Assembly (NCBI GenBank): GCA_003056245.1
Contig: MVDH01000002.1
Coordinates: 186,001 to 250,000, forward strand
Direction: 5' to 3'
Length of the DNA stretch: 64,000 nucleotides
From: Cellvibrio sp. 79
GTDB taxonomy: Bacteria; Pseudomonadota; Gammaproteobacteria; Pseudomonadales; Cellvibrionaceae
Part shown: piece by piece, positions 28,289-38,292 of the stretch
Layout: each line of letters begins with the position of its first letter
Position numbering within the stretch: position 1 is the stretch's first letter
Notes under the pieces: generated by a model
Database searches by the model: none
Told to the model about the DNA's origin: nothing
Seen by the model: the letters and a program-made list of their open reading frames with translations, nothing else
Program-made: the position numbers and the translations under genes

Positions 28289-29221
28289 ATGGCTACAGAA
28301 AAATTGATTATGCCGCGCAGTTTGCGCAAAGAGCTAGTGCTGGCCTGTCGCGATTATTATCAGCTTACCAAACCAAAAGTGGTGGCTCTGCTAGTGCTAA
28401 CAGCCTGGGTGGGAATGATGCTCGCTACTCCGGAGCCCCCGGCATTTTCACAATTGTTTTTGGCAAGTGTGGGGATCGCATTAGTTTCTGCCGCTGCTGC
28501 TGCATTTAATCAAATACTGGATCAAAAAATTGATGCGCAAATGGCGCGCACTTATATGCGTCCCTTACCGAAGGGGAGATTGTCTACCGCCCAAGCGGTG
28601 ACATTTGCAGTGGTATTGGCATTAGGTGGTTTTTTTCTTCTGAGCCTGTGGATTAATTGGCTCACGGCCTGGTTAACTTTATTGGGATTGTTTGGTTATG
28701 CTGTGGTTTACACCTTATTGTTAAAGCGCGCTACGCCGCAGAATATTGTTATTGGCGGTATTGCCGGTGCATTACCACCGGTATTGGGATGGAGCGCAAT
28801 AACCGGGCAGGTTGGCGGGGAGGCACTTTTATTAATGATGATTGTCTTTACCTGGACACCACCACACTTCTGGGCGTTAGCAATTCATCGCGTAAATGAT
28901 TATGCCAAAGCCGGTATTCCCATGATGCCGGTGACTCATGGTGTGGAATTTACTAAAACCCTGATTTTACTTTACACCTTTTTACTCGCGCTCATTTGTC
29001 TTTTGCCGTATTTGATTGGTATGAGTGGTCTGATTTATCTCGCCGGTGCGTTGGTTTTAAATGCCCGGTTTATCATTCATGCATGGCAATTAAAATTTCA
29101 TGCCGATGCCGGGTCAGCCATGAAAACGTTTCGCTTTTCTATTGTGCATCTAATGGTGTTATTTCTTTTGCTGGTGGTGGATCACTATGCTTATTGGAAT
29201 CTTCAGATGTTGGTGCAATGA
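28289..29221 (+). CDS. ctaB: Protoheme IX farnesyltransferase (heme O synthase)
   Basis: A 310-aa UbiA-type polytopic prenyltransferase. The first Asp-rich region is FNQILDQKIDAQMARTYMRP; the second conserved segment is WTPPHFWALAIHRVNDYAKAGIPMMP. It adds the hydroxyethylfarnesyl group to heme B. GAGG SD. The PCuAC gene follows after 7 bp. Confidence 0.95.
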   Translation: MATEKLIMPRSLRKELVLACRDYYQLTKPKVVALLVLTAWVGMMLATPEPPAFSQLFLASVGIALVSAAAAAFNQILDQKIDAQMARTYMRPLPKGRLSTAQAVTFAVVLALGGFFLLSLWINWLTAWLTLLGLFGYAVVYTLLLKRATPQNIVIGGIAGALPPVLGWSAITGQVGGEALLLMMIVFTWTPPHFWALAIHRVNDYAKAGIPMMPVTHGVEFTKTLILLYTFLLALICLLPYLIGMSGLIYLAGALVLNARFIIHAWQLKFHADAGSAMKTFRFSIVHLMVLFLLLVVDHYAYWNLQMLVQ

Positions 29222-29228
29222 ATGTATT

Positions 29229-29654
29229 GTGCGGATTCATTGGTTCGCTGGAATTATTTTGCTGTGTAACAGCACGTTGGTGCTAGCCGATTTGCAGATA
29301 AGTGATGGTTGGGTCAAGTTAGCACCTCCCGGGGCAAAAGCTAACGCGGCTTATCTGCAATTTTATAATCCGACGAAGCAACCGGTAGTTATTGAATCCA
29401 TCAACGCAAATTGTTGTGCGCATTTAATGTTGCATCGCACTCGCTATGAAAATGATCGCGCTATTATGGAGCACGTTGATCAATTAACCATTCCAGCGCA
29501 AAGCCATGTTGAGCTCATTCCGGGAGGTTTGCATATTATGCTAATAAATGCGATGCAACCTTTGATTGTGGGCGACACTATCGAAATGCAATTGCATTTT
29601 AATAATGGTCAACAACAAACCATTCACTTGCCGGTAAAAGCAGATGGGCCTTAA
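29229..29654 (+). CDS. PCuAC-family periplasmic copper chaperone
   Basis: 141 aa from a GTG at 29229, which gives a normal signal peptide (MRIHWFAGIILLCNSTLVLA, cleavage before DLQISDGW). A longer reading from ATG 29187 overlaps ctaB and has no sensible N-terminus. The DUF461/PCuAC copper motif is partly canonical: LHRT near the first site, IMEH, and GGLHIMLI at the end. These proteins pass Cu(I) to CuA together with SCO. A Cys pair (NCC) precedes the first site, which is unusual. Its stop lies inside the start of the SCO gene. Confidence 0.85.
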   Translation: MRIHWFAGIILLCNSTLVLADLQISDGWVKLAPPGAKANAAYLQFYNPTKQPVVIESINANCCAHLMLHRTRYENDRAIMEHVDQLTIPAQSHVELIPGGLHIMLINAMQPLIVGDTIEMQLHFNNGQQQTIHLPVKADGP

Positions 29655-30312
29655 TATTTCACGCGCCGGATTTTGCGTTATTGCAACATTGTGCCTGATA
29701 TTGGGTGTCGTTAGTGCCAGGCATTTATTTGCTGCATTAGCAGAAAAACCCTTGGTGTTATCGACAGTCCAATTATTGCCGGAACCGAAACCTTTGCCGA
29801 AAATATTGTTGCGCACCGCTAACGGCGACGCATTTGCTCGTGAAAAATTTCATCAACGATGGAGCCTGGTTTTTTTTGGCTTTACCTCCTGTCCCGATTT
29901 TTGTCCCCTGGAATTACAGAAGCTCGCGAAACTATTGGTATCTGCAAAAGAAACCAACACGGATCTGCAAATAATTTTTGTTAGCGTTGATCCGGAGAGA
30001 GATTCTGCTGAGCAATTGGCGAGATATGTGGGGTTTTTTCATCCGCAGATAGTGGGTTTACGCGGTGATAATCCTGCCATCGCCAATTTCGCCCGTTTTT
30101 TTGGCGCCTCTTACGAGCGCTCCGCCATTATCAACAGCAAGCTATTAAATGTTCCAGCGGGGGCGGCAATGCCGGAAATTGCCGGTGATCAATATCAGGT
30201 CAATCATTCTACTCGTGTCTTTGTAGTTGATCCGCAAGGGCAATATGTAGGTTCGGCAACTAATATTGAGTCAGCTGAAATACTTTGGTCTGATTTGCAG
30301 AAATTGTTTTAG
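29644..30312 (+). CDS. SCO1/SenC-family copper chaperone
   Basis: 222 aa: N-terminal membrane anchor (~8-28), then a thioredoxin-like domain with the copper-binding FTSCPDFCPLEL (CX3C) and the distal histidine in NHSTRVFVVD. SCO proteins metallate or reduce the CuA site of subunit II. The start overlaps the PCuAC stop by 11 nt. It is the last gene of the oxidase run; a weak hairpin follows. Confidence 0.93.
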   Translation: MGLNISRAGFCVIATLCLILGVVSARHLFAALAEKPLVLSTVQLLPEPKPLPKILLRTANGDAFAREKFHQRWSLVFFGFTSCPDFCPLELQKLAKLLVSAKETNTDLQIIFVSVDPERDSAEQLARYVGFFHPQIVGLRGDNPAIANFARFFGASYERSAIINSKLLNVPAGAAMPEIAGDQYQVNHSTRVFVVDPQGQYVGSATNIESAEILWSDLQKLF

Positions 30313-30361
30313 CGTTTGTGGTTATCGTGATGGCTATTTTTACGCTGCATTTGTTCTAATG

Positions 30362-30388
30362 GCCTGAATGAAGTCAATGCCATCAGGC
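30362..30388 (+). terminator. Possible terminator of the cox cluster
   Basis: GCCTGA (30362-30367) pairs with TCAGGC (30383-30388), followed by TTTAT, 50 nt after the SCO stop. The stem is short, so it is a weak candidate. A second stem, GCAAAGC/GCTTTGC, lies at 30447-30471, upstream of the Yip1 gene. Confidence 0.4.
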
Positions 30389-30512
30389 TTTATACTGATA
30401 CACACAGATGTAGATGGTGCTTTTTAGAATAACGTTTGTTGTTTCTGCAAAGCTTCTTTTTACTGCTTTGCGGTGAACACAGTTTCTATCACGGTGTAGC
30501 TGGAGGCAGGAT

Positions 30513-31112
30513 ATGATTTCCCATGTTGCTGGTCTGTTTACCCATCCCCACAAAGAGTGGGAAGAAATTCGCGATACCCAGGAAAGTGTTTCACATCTTT
30601 ATTTTGCGCATGTACTTTTTCTCGCCCTGATTCCGCCTGTTTCCATGTTTATTGGTACCACCAAAGTTGGTTGGACTATCGGTAAAGGCGCGCCGGTTAT
30701 GCTCACAGAATCCAGCGCGGCAATTATGAGTGTGCTGATGTATTTGGCTATGCTCGCCGGTGTTGCAGTGATAGGTGCATTTATCAATTGGATGTCTCGC
30801 ACTTATGATTCATCGCCCGGGCTTGGGCGTTGTATTGTCTTTGCTGCTTACACAGCCACCCCCTTATTTGTTGCCGGTCTTTGCGCGCTTTATCCCAATG
30901 TTATTCTCACAATGCTGGTCGGAATTGTGGCGGTTTTCTATACCGTTTATTTATTGTATATGGGCATTCCGATTTTTATGAAGATCCCGGAAGACGAGGG
31001 ATTCATTTATTCCAGCTCGATTTTGACAATCGGTTTGGTTATGTTGGTGTCTATTATGGCGATTAGTGTATTGATCTGGAGTTTTGGTTTTGGCCCTGCA
31101 TACACCTATTGA
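30513..31112 (+). CDS. Yip1-family inner-membrane protein
   Basis: 199 aa with five or six TM helices (from about residue 35). It belongs to the bacterial Yip1/DUF1282 family: HVAGLFTHPHKEWEEIRD at the N-terminus is the usual cytosolic lead-in (the P-x-x-x-W motif), followed by YMGIPIFMKIPEDEGF in the loop before the last helices. The function in bacteria is unknown. GGAGG SD. It is monocistronic and convergent with hemL. Confidence 0.85.
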   Translation: MISHVAGLFTHPHKEWEEIRDTQESVSHLYFAHVLFLALIPPVSMFIGTTKVGWTIGKGAPVMLTESSAAIMSVLMYLAMLAGVAVIGAFINWMSRTYDSSPGLGRCIVFAAYTATPLFVAGLCALYPNVILTMLVGIVAVFYTVYLLYMGIPIFMKIPEDEGFIYSSSILTIGLVMLVSIMAISVLIWSFGFGPAYTY

Positions 31113-31161
31113 CCACGATTAATACCGTTATTCTTTTTGCGTTATGTATTTTCTGATTAAT

Positions 31162-31196
31162 AAAAAAGCCCCTGAAATTGCTTCAGGGGCTTTTTT
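31162..31196. terminator. Bidirectional intrinsic terminator
   Basis: A6, then stem GCCCCTGAA (31168-31176), 5-nt loop, TTCAGGGGC (31182-31190) and T6. It lies between the convergent Yip1 and hemL genes. Confidence 0.93.
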
Positions 31197-31218
31197 ATTT
31201 TTCCAATGAATTTTAACT

Positions 31219-32502
31219 TTATTTAAGCAGCGCAAATACTTCAGCTGCTGCTGACAGTGTATTGCGAATATCTTCATCAGTGTGTGCGGCGGACATAAAC
31301 CCTGCTTCATAAGAGGCGGGAGCAAGATAAACGCCGCGCTCCAGCATGCCGTGGAAAAATTTATTGAAGCGTGGAATATCGCAAGCCATGACTTGTTTAA
31401 AATTAGTGACTTTTTTCTCGCTGGTAAAAAAGAAACCAAACATACTGCCCACATGGTTGGTAGTAAACGGGATTCCAGCTTCATCAGCCAGCTTTTGTAA
31501 ACCTTCTACTAATTGTGTTGTGCGTGCGCTGAGGTTTTTATAAAAGTCCGTTTGCTCCAATAGCTCCAGTGTTTTTAATCCGGCGGCCATAGCAACAGGG
31601 TTGCCCGATAATGTTCCCGCCTGATAAACCGGGCCGGACGGAGCAATCATTTGCATAATATCGCGGCGACCGCCGAATGCACCTACCGGCATACCGCCAC
31701 CAATCACTTTTCCGAGTGTGGTGATATCAGCGTTGATACCGTAATAACCTTGTGCGCCGGTATGGCTAACACGAAAGCCGGTCATTACTTCATCCAGAAT
31801 TAATACGCTGCCGTACTGATCGCAGACTTCACGCAAGCACTCTAAAAATCCGGGCACTGGTGGAACACAGTTCATATTGCCTACAACGGGTTCAACAATG
31901 ATGCAGGCAATTTGATCGCCGAGTTTTGCAAAGCATTCGCGCACTTGTTCGGCATTGTTGTAATCAAGTGTGAGCGTGTGGTCAGCCAAAACAGCGGGCA
32001 CACCGGGCGAACTTGGGACGCCGAGTGTTAATGCACCGGAGCCGGCTTTAATGAGTAGCGAATCAGAGTGACCGTGATAACAGCCTTCGAATTTAATAAT
32101 TTTATCGCGCTTGGTAAACGCGCGCGCTAAACGAATTGCACTCATGGTAGCTTCGGTGCCGGAGCTAACAAAACGAACCATGTCCATACCGGGCATTAAT
32201 GCGCATAATTTTTCTGCCAGCGTGGTTTCGCGTTCAGTTGGAGCACCAAAACTTAAACCGTGTTTTGCTGCTTCGATTACCGCGTTAATCACTTCCGGGT
32301 GAGCATGGCCCAATACCATCGGCCCCCAGCTTTGTACGTAATCGATATAGCGTTTGCCATCGGCATCCCATACATGAGCCCCGAGGGCTTTTTCAAAAAA
32401 CACCGGTGTTCCACCTACGGCTTTAAAGGCACGTACGGGCGAGTTAACACCGCCGGGGATAGTTTTTTGGGCTTGTAAAAATAATTCTTCGGAGCGACTC
32501 AT
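31219..32502 (-). CDS. hemL: Glutamate-1-semialdehyde 2,1-aminomutase
   Basis: A 427-aa PLP enzyme making 5-aminolevulinate from glutamate-1-semialdehyde (C5 tetrapyrrole pathway). The N-terminus is [22 protein letters not shown]; the substrate/PLP motifs are [15 protein letters not shown] and [10 protein letters not shown], and the Schiff-base lysine is in [18 protein letters not shown] 6 nt before the ATG. thiE and hemJ follow its orientation upstream, so hemJ-thiE-hemL may form one unit. Confidence 0.96.
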   Translation of the reverse strand: MSRSEELFLQAQKTIPGGVNSPVRAFKAVGGTPVFFEKALGAHVWDADGKRYIDYVQSWGPMVLGHAHPEVINAVIEAAKHGLSFGAPTERETTLAEKLCALMPGMDMVRFVSSGTEATMSAIRLARAFTKRDKIIKFEGCYHGHSDSLLIKAGSGALTLGVPSSPGVPAVLADHTLTLDYNNAEQVRECFAKLGDQIACIIVEPVVGNMNCVPPVPGFLECLREVCDQYGSVLILDEVMTGFRVSHTGAQGYYGINADITTLGKVIGGGMPVGAFGGRRDIMQMIAPSGPVYQAGTLSGNPVAMAAGLKTLELLEQTDFYKNLSARTTQLVEGLQKLADEAGIPFTTNHVGSMFGFFFTSEKKVTNFKQVMACDIPRFNKFFHGMLERGVYLAPASYEAGFMSAAHTDEDIRNTLSAAAEVFALLK

Positions 32503-32525
32503 AATTAGTCCTGGCTATTTAACAT

Positions 32526-33143
32526 TTATAATGAACGTAAGCTGATAAATTTTTCGGCAACGCGCTTAACATTGCTAGCAGAAAATAACTCATGGCACAC
32601 CGCAATTTTATCGGCGCCTGCATCTAATAATAGGTGTGCGTTATCCAAGGTAATTCCCCCAATCACTACAACGAGCGTACCTGGAAATTGAAATTTTGCT
32701 TCGCTAATTAATGTGAACTTTGCGGATTTTGCATTGGGTTTGGTGTGCGATGGAAAAAAACGTCCGAATGCAATGTAACTGGCACCGTCATTTATCGCTT
32801 GCCGGGCGAACGCCAATGAGTCGTGACAGGTCACGCCGATAATTGCATCGTCACCCAATAATTTACGCGCTGCTTGCGGGCTGCCGTCTTCCTGCCCCAA
32901 ATGCACGCCGTGGGCATTTACGGTAACCGCAAGTTGCACATCATCGTTAATAATTAACGCTGCTTGATATTGATTACAAAGTACAACCAGTTGTTGCGCA
33001 TCCTGAATACGCTTTTCCTGGTCGTTAGATTTATCGCGATACTGAATCCACTTGCAACCCGCTTGCAACGCTGCTTCAACAGCAGAAAATAATTTATCGC
33101 CTGGTAGCAAATGCGAATCGGTAATCGCGTAGAGAATACTCAT
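32526..33143 (-). CDS. thiE: Thiamine phosphate synthase
   Basis: A 205-aa TIM barrel that couples HMP-PP and thiazole phosphate to thiamine phosphate. It has the pyrophosphate-binding KWIQYRDKSND near residues 31-41, INDDVQLAV, GVHLGQED and the C-terminal VVIGGITLDNAHLLLDAGADKIAV. The length is normal. It lies between hemJ and hemL, 9 bp from the former, as in many pseudomonads (thiE-hemL). Confidence 0.94.
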   Translation of the reverse strand: MSILYAITDSHLLPGDKLFSAVEAALQAGCKWIQYRDKSNDQEKRIQDAQQLVVLCNQYQAALIINDDVQLAVTVNAHGVHLGQEDGSPQAARKLLGDDAIIGVTCHDSLAFARQAINDGASYIAFGRFFPSHTKPNAKSAKFTLISEAKFQFPGTLVVVIGGITLDNAHLLLDAGADKIAVCHELFSASNVKRVAEKFISLRSL

Positions 33144-33152
33144 AATGCGCTC

Positions 33153-33575
33153 TTAAAAAGGTTTGACTACTACCAGAATAACAATACCGAATAATAGGAA
33201 TACTGGCAGTTCATTAAACACGCGAAAAAACGTATGGCTTTTGGTGCAGCGATCATCGCGTAGCTGTTTGAAATAAACGATGCAAGCATGATGATAAACA
33301 ACCATTAACGCTACCAGTGCAATTTTGCACCAGTACCACACTTGTGTTGAGTAGTAATCCCACAAAAACCAGCTCGTCCAGATGCCAAAAATAAATGTTC
33401 CAATCATGGCTGGATTGGCAATGCCACGCAGTAATTTGCGCTCCATAATTTTAAACCGCTCGCGGCTGATGTCGTCTTCGCTCATGGTGTGATAGACAAA
33501 TAATCGCGGCAAATAAAACAGTGCTGCCATCCAGGAAATAACAAAGATAATGTGAAAAGCTTTGGTCCAGAGCAT
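33153..33575 (-). CDS. hemJ: Protoporphyrinogen oxidase HemJ
   Basis: A 140-aa membrane protein with four TM helices. The conserved His lies in LWTKAFHIIFVISWMAALFYLPRLFVYH, and the C-terminal part has TFFRVFNELPVFLL. HemJ oxidises protoporphyrinogen IX to protoporphyrin IX. A hem gene (hemL) and thiE are next to it, in keeping with a tetrapyrrole role. Confidence 0.9.
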   Translation of the reverse strand: MLWTKAFHIIFVISWMAALFYLPRLFVYHTMSEDDISRERFKIMERKLLRGIANPAMIGTFIFGIWTSWFLWDYYSTQVWYWCKIALVALMVVYHHACIVYFKQLRDDRCTKSHTFFRVFNELPVFLLFGIVILVVVKPF

Positions 33576-33612
33576 AACGTTTCCAATTGCGGCGTATCCG
33601 CATGCGAATTAC

Positions 33613-35367
33613 TTAAAGGCGATAGTAATTGTCGATTTTTTCCCGGCTGATAATTCCCAGCGGTTGGTGATCATCGGTGAGTGATTCCACCCAGAGCGCA
33701 TCAATTTGCTGGCGGTTCATTAACATCAGCGCTTCATATAAATTTGCATCAGCGGCGATGCGGGCCAAATCATACCGCCGCGCGGGGATTTCGTGCAGGT
33801 TGATTTCGTTTATTTGTGAATCATCTGCTTCAGCCTGTTGTTGAAGATAGGCCGCCAAATCGGCGGGTTGCAATAATTGCTGGCTATCGCGCAATAAAAT
33901 CCAGTGCGGATGCTGGCTTAATAAATGTTCAGCCGCTGTGTGAGTAATGTGGGGCGATGTTTCTATCAGTTTGCGATCCATTAAGCCTCGCACGCCGGTG
34001 CGGCTTAATAGCTGCTCCAGCATTTCAGTGCTGCGGAATTTACCTTGAACGCGCAATGCGTGCTGGAATAAACCATCGCATTTAAATATCCAGCGTGTAC
34101 CAAGACAGGCGACCACCACCACCAGCATGCCGGGAAAAATAATATTGGGATTAAAAGTCAGTTCCAGAATTGTCATCATCGCGGTGAGCGGGGCATTGAG
34201 TGTTGCGCCCATCATGGCGCCCATCCCAAGGATTACATAGAAGCCGATGGCGCTGGCAGATTCAGGCATCACGATATGCGCAATGTTGCCAACAGCACCG
34301 CCAATACAGGCGCCGATAAATAGTAACGGACCAACAACCCCGCCGGGCATGCCAACACCGAGGCTTACCGAGGTTGCAAGAAGCTTGGCAAGCGCAATTG
34401 CCAACAATAACCAAAGGCCAAACTCTCCAGTCATGGCACCTTCAATAGTGTCATAGCCAACCCCCATTATCTGGGGTAGCCACAGCGCGCATATGCCGGT
34501 AAACAAGCCGGCGAGTAGTAAACGCAATGCAATCGGGCGATGCAGCGCCCAACGGTTAGCACCGCAATGCAGGCGAATATATATGGCGGAAAATAGTGCA
34601 ATGATTAATCCGGTTGCTGCCATCAATGGCAGCTCGCGCAAATCGCCCATTACTGCGCCGGCATCAATAAACGCGATCTCCGGTCCGAAGGCGAGACGAG
34701 TCATAGTTGCACCTGCTACGGCGGCAAGTGTGACCGGAATAAATCCTACGATGGTGTATTCCATTAACACCACTTCCATCGCGAAGATAACGCCGGCCAT
34801 CGGTGTATTGAAGCAAGCTGCAATAGCGGCAGCCACACCGCAGCCGACCAGAGGGCGGAGTGAGTTGGCGGGCAGTTTTAACCATTGGCCAAGCAAGCTT
34901 CCGGTACCTGCACCCAAATGAACTGCCGGACCTTCGCGCCCCACAGATTGGCCGGACAAGAGGCAGGCTGCGCCCCCAAAAAACTGGGTAGCAAAGTTAC
35001 CGGTAGGCATCCGCCCCTGGTGATTTTGCAAGCGGTCCAGAACATGCCCAATGCTGGCAGCATGGTGACGTTTGTCGACATATTGCAGTATCAACCCGAG
35101 CGCCGCGGCACCGGCCAATGGCAGGAAAAAGTGGCTATAGCGACTGGCTGCTTCAAAGTTTTCAAAGTGGCCCGGCAAGAAATAACCCAGAGGAATTTCA
35201 ACTGCCCAGCGAAACAGCACAATAATGGCGCCTGCGATAATTCCGGTGAGTAGCCCAAGCAATGTTAAATGGGGCAGCGAATCGCCCGTGGCGAGTTTGT
35301 CGCGCAGGGATTCTGTGCTGCGCCTTAGCATATGTCTGGTCGCGGGATTGGTTGGAAGGTTGGGCAA
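33613..35367 (-). CDS. ClC-family chloride channel/transporter with C-terminal CBS region
   Basis: 584 aa. The membrane domain (~35-430) has the selectivity motif GREGP at 143-147, with the gating glutamate (Glu145) kept, and a third-region signature GVGMPGGVVGPLLFIGA. The canonical GSGIP of the first region is not evident. Glutamates in FAMEVVLMEY lie where Cl-/H+ exchangers carry the internal proton glutamate. The last ~130 residues look like a pair of CBS domains. The start is probably the TTG at 35367 (AGG 8 nt upstream); ATG 35331 (572 aa) is the alternative. Confidence 0.88.
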   Translation of the reverse strand: MPNLPTNPATRHMLRRSTESLRDKLATGDSLPHLTLLGLLTGIIAGAIIVLFRWAVEIPLGYFLPGHFENFEAASRYSHFFLPLAGAAALGLILQYVDKRHHAASIGHVLDRLQNHQGRMPTGNFATQFFGGAACLLSGQSVGREGPAVHLGAGTGSLLGQWLKLPANSLRPLVGCGVAAAIAACFNTPMAGVIFAMEVVLMEYTIVGFIPVTLAAVAGATMTRLAFGPEIAFIDAGAVMGDLRELPLMAATGLIIALFSAIYIRLHCGANRWALHRPIALRLLLAGLFTGICALWLPQIMGVGYDTIEGAMTGEFGLWLLLAIALAKLLATSVSLGVGMPGGVVGPLLFIGACIGGAVGNIAHIVMPESASAIGFYVILGMGAMMGATLNAPLTAMMTILELTFNPNIIFPGMLVVVVACLGTRWIFKCDGLFQHALRVQGKFRSTEMLEQLLSRTGVRGLMDRKLIETSPHITHTAAEHLLSQHPHWILLRDSQQLLQPADLAAYLQQQAEADDSQINEINLHEIPARRYDLARIAADANLYEALMLMNRQQIDALWVESLTDDHQPLGIISREKIDNYYRL

Positions 35368-35566
35368 AGGTGTTACCTATCGGGCTTTAAGCCGTTAGTC
35401 AAAATGACGACAGCTTTTACTTTCGATTTGCTGGCAAGGCTCTTATGATAGCCGTCTTTCTTTTATTGCCAGGGGCGAGCGTAGCCAGCATAACAAGTGG
35501 TGGCGCCTGATTCCTAGCTTTTCTGCAGATTGAATATCGTTGGTTTTTTGATTTTAGGGGGTTGAG

Positions 35567-36613
35567 GTGATTAAAGCAGCCATCGTTGGCGGGACCGGTT
35601 ATACAGGCGTGGAATTGTTGCGTTTGCTGGCCAAACATCCACAGGTTGAAGTAACCGTAATTACCTCGCGCGCCGAAGCCGGTGTGAAAGTAGCGGACAT
35701 GTATCCAAGCCTGCGTGGCCATGTTGATCTAGCTTTTACCGAGCCTGATGTGGCGGTATTGGGGGAGTGCGACGTAGTTTTCTTCGCTACACCCCACGGC
35801 GTCGCCCAGAACATGATGGGGGCACTGATGAATACCAAAGCGCGGATTATCGATTTGTCTGCTGACTTCCGTATCCGCGATGTTCCGCTGTGGGAAAAGT
35901 GGTACAACCAAACCCATGGTGCCCCGGATCTGGTTGCGCAAGCGGTATATGGTTTGCCGGAAGTGAACCGCGACAAAATCCGCACCGCGAAATTGGTGGC
36001 TTGCCCCGGTTGCTATCCTACGGCGACCCAATTGGGTTTTCTGCCCTTGATTGAAAACAATCTGGTTGATCCAACCCGTCTTATATCCAATGCCGCCAGC
36101 GGCGCTAGTGGTGCTGGCCGCCAGGCTAAAATTGATAACCTGCTGATGGAAATTAGTGATAGCTTCAAGGCGTACGGTGTTGCCGGCCATCGCCATTTGC
36201 CGGAGATCGAGCAGGGTTTACGCGATGCTCAGCCAGCGGGTGTTGCTCCTGTATCTTTGACCTTCGTTCCACATTTACTACCTATTATCCGCGGTATCCA
36301 CGCCACGCTTTACGCAACGGCGCTGGATGTGGACAAGTTGCCTGATCTGCAAAAGCTTTACGAGCAGCGTTATGCCAATGAGCCGTTTGTGGATGTATTG
36401 CCCGCCGGTGAATTGCCACAAACGAGAAGTGTGAAAGGTTCCAATGTGTGCCGCATCTCGGTGTTGCGCCCGCAACAACGCGATACTGTCGTCGTACTCT
36501 CGGTGATTGATAACCTCACTAAAGGTGCTTCCGGCCAGGCCATCCAAAACATGAATATCATGTTCGGTTTTGATGAGAAAGCTGGTTTGGATGTCGTTGC
36601 GCTTCTCCCATAA
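35567..36613 (+). CDS. argC: N-acetyl-gamma-glutamyl-phosphate reductase
   Basis: A 348-aa NADPH-dependent enzyme of arginine biosynthesis (type 1 ArgC length). It has the nucleotide motif [15 protein letters not shown] at the N-terminus, the catalytic cysteine in [14 protein letters not shown], and [12 protein letters not shown] start with AGGGGGTTGAG just upstream. Order argC-DUF6776-bactofilin-erpA matches pseudomonads. Confidence 0.96.
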   Translation: MIKAAIVGGTGYTGVELLRLLAKHPQVEVTVITSRAEAGVKVADMYPSLRGHVDLAFTEPDVAVLGECDVVFFATPHGVAQNMMGALMNTKARIIDLSADFRIRDVPLWEKWYNQTHGAPDLVAQAVYGLPEVNRDKIRTAKLVACPGCYPTATQLGFLPLIENNLVDPTRLISNAASGASGAGRQAKIDNLLMEISDSFKAYGVAGHRHLPEIEQGLRDAQPAGVAPVSLTFVPHLLPIIRGIHATLYATALDVDKLPDLQKLYEQRYANEPFVDVLPAGELPQTRSVKGSNVCRISVLRPQQRDTVVVLSVIDNLTKGASGQAIQNMNIMFGFDEKAGLDVVALLP

Positions 36614-36691
36614 GCCAAAACATCATTTCATGTGCGGGATAAATCTTTTATCCCGCCAATAATAACAACTACTTTTACACGAATTTTTTGT

Positions 36692-37444
36692 ATGGCCAAA
36701 GTTAAAGGCTCTCCGGTTTATCGCTTGCAAGTGGTTCCACATCGCCCGTTAAAAAGTGCACTGATCGGTGGCGCATTTGCTCTTTTGGTTGTGGCGGCGC
36801 TGATCGCCACATACAAATACGCAGAAAATAAAGCCAGCAATGAGCGCTTGACGATACAAGAGGCTCAGGAGTTGCGTGAGCAATTGGCGAAAGCGACGGC
36901 AGAAATTACTGATTTGCGTCGTGAGCAAACCAAATATCAAGTCAGCGCTGAAGTTGATCGGCAGGCGGGTGAAGACATTCGCAAAAAGGTGCTCGATTTG
37001 CGCGAAGAAAATGCTGCGTTGCAGCGTGATATTGATGTGTTGCGCATCATGACATCGGATAAGAACAAAAACCCCAAAGGCATTAGTTTCGGAGTTTTTT
37101 CTGTTGATTCGTTGCCGGATAACAAGCATCAATTAAAGCTGGTGGTACAGAAACTGGCTGAGGGTGATGATGAGTTTACCGGTCAACTGCGTTTCATGGT
37201 GGTGGGGCAACGCGATGGACAAGAAGTCAAAATCTCCTTGCATGAACTGGCTGTGACCAAAGTGGATAGTACTCCGTTAAGCGAAAGTATCCCGCTCAGC
37301 TTTAAGTTTTTCCAAAATATAGAAACTGAAATTGTGCTCCCTGAAGGGTTTACCCCAATCCGGGTTGAGCTATCGGTCAAGCCTGATTCATCACGCAATT
37401 CAGCAGTGGTTGAAGGGCAACTTGAATGGCCAGAAATTAAATAG
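36692..37444 (+). CDS. DUF6776-like membrane-anchored coiled-coil protein
   Basis: 250 aa from ATG 36692: short basic N-terminus, one TM helix (~24-42), a long coiled coil (~46-115, EAQELREQLAKATAEITDLR) and a beta-rich C-terminal domain facing the periplasm. A longer reading from GTG 36632 adds 20 unlikely residues. It belongs to the uncharacterised family found between argC and bactofilin in pseudomonads. A scaffold role with bactofilin is plausible but unproven. Confidence 0.75.
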   Translation: MAKVKGSPVYRLQVVPHRPLKSALIGGAFALLVVAALIATYKYAENKASNERLTIQEAQELREQLAKATAEITDLRREQTKYQVSAEVDRQAGEDIRKKVLDLREENAALQRDIDVLRIMTSDKNKNPKGISFGVFSVDSLPDNKHQLKLVVQKLAEGDDEFTGQLRFMVVGQRDGQEVKISLHELAVTKVDSTPLSESIPLSFKFFQNIETEIVLPEGFTPIRVELSVKPDSSRNSAVVEGQLEWPEIK

Positions 37445-37464
37445 TGCTTGCTAAGGAGCAATCA

Positions 37465-37851
37465 ATGGCGTTTTCCAATAATCACACTCTGATTTCCCAT
37501 GCAACCCACGTTAAAGGCGATTTGTACTTTACCGGTGAGTTGACTATCCAGGGCAAGGTAACCGGCAACATCTACGCGGAAAATGAGAAGGATGCAAAGC
37601 TGGCAATTGCGGATACTGGAGTGGTGGAGGGGGAAATCCGTGCGCCTGTGATTATTGTAAATGGCAAAGTGCATGGCGATATTTATTCCAGCAAACACCT
37701 GGAATTAGCTGCCAAAGGCAATGTCACAGGCACAGTCCACTACCAATCTATTGAAATGATTAAGGGCGCCCAGCTCAATGGTTCGATGGTCAGCAACCAA
37801 CAGCAAGGCTCGGCTAACGTTTTGGATATTGCCGCTGCTAAAGCACAATAG
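37465..37851 (+). CDS. Bactofilin (polymer-forming cytoskeletal protein)
   Basis: 128 aa, almost wholly the bactofilin beta-helix (DUF583): GDLYFTGELTIQGKVTGNI, GVVEGEIRAPVIIVNGKVHGDI and LELAAKGNVTGTVHY are successive rungs. Bactofilins polymerise without nucleotide and position cell-wall enzymes. AAGGAG SD 6 nt before the ATG fixes the start. The M23 peptidase gene four genes away is a known kind of bactofilin partner. Confidence 0.92.
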   Translation: MAFSNNHTLISHATHVKGDLYFTGELTIQGKVTGNIYAENEKDAKLAIADTGVVEGEIRAPVIIVNGKVHGDIYSSKHLELAAKGNVTGTVHYQSIEMIKGAQLNGSMVSNQQQGSANVLDIAAAKAQ

Positions 37852-37924
37852 TTGACTGTTTTACTCAGGTAAAGGGATAATATTTCACACTCGTGTATCG
37901 AGCCAGTTGTTATCCGGAGTTTTT

Positions 37925-38278
37925 ATGTCTACCGCTGAAATTTATGTCCCCGAAGTTGTTTCTGTCACCGCCAGCGCAATCGCCAAGGTGCGGAGCTTGA
38001 TTGAAGAAGAGGATAATCCCGATCTTAAGCTGCGGGTGTATGTAACTGGTGGTGGTTGCTCCGGCTTTCAGTACGGTTTTACCTTCGATGAAGCTGTTGC
38101 AGACGACGATTCTATCGTGGAGCGTGATGGCGTCAAAGTAGTTGTGGATGCCATGAGCTACCCCTATCTGGTAGGTGCCCGTGTGGACTATGAGGAAGGA
38201 TTGCAGGGTTCTAAATTTGTTATTCAGAACCCTAACGCATCCAGCACTTGCGGTTGCGGATCTTCTTTTAGTATCTAA
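37925..38278 (+). CDS. erpA: Iron-sulfur cluster insertion protein ErpA
   Basis: A 117-aa A-type Fe-S carrier. The three cluster cysteines are in [13 protein letters not shown] and in the C-terminal [11 protein letters not shown]. It passes [4Fe-4S] clusters to apoproteins including IspG/IspH. CGGAG SD 5 nt before the ATG. It is convergent with anmK (14-bp gap). Confidence 0.95.
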   Translation: MSTAEIYVPEVVSVTASAIAKVRSLIEEEDNPDLKLRVYVTGGGCSGFQYGFTFDEAVADDDSIVERDGVKVVVDAMSYPYLVGARVDYEEGLQGSKFVIQNPNASSTCGCGSSFSI

Positions 38279-38292
38279 TTCTTTTGTTCATG

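Noticed and set aside
29187-29228. Upstream ATG start for the PCuAC gene
   Set aside because: It would overlap ctaB by 35 nt and bury the signal peptide. GTG at 29229 gives a normal secreted N-terminus.
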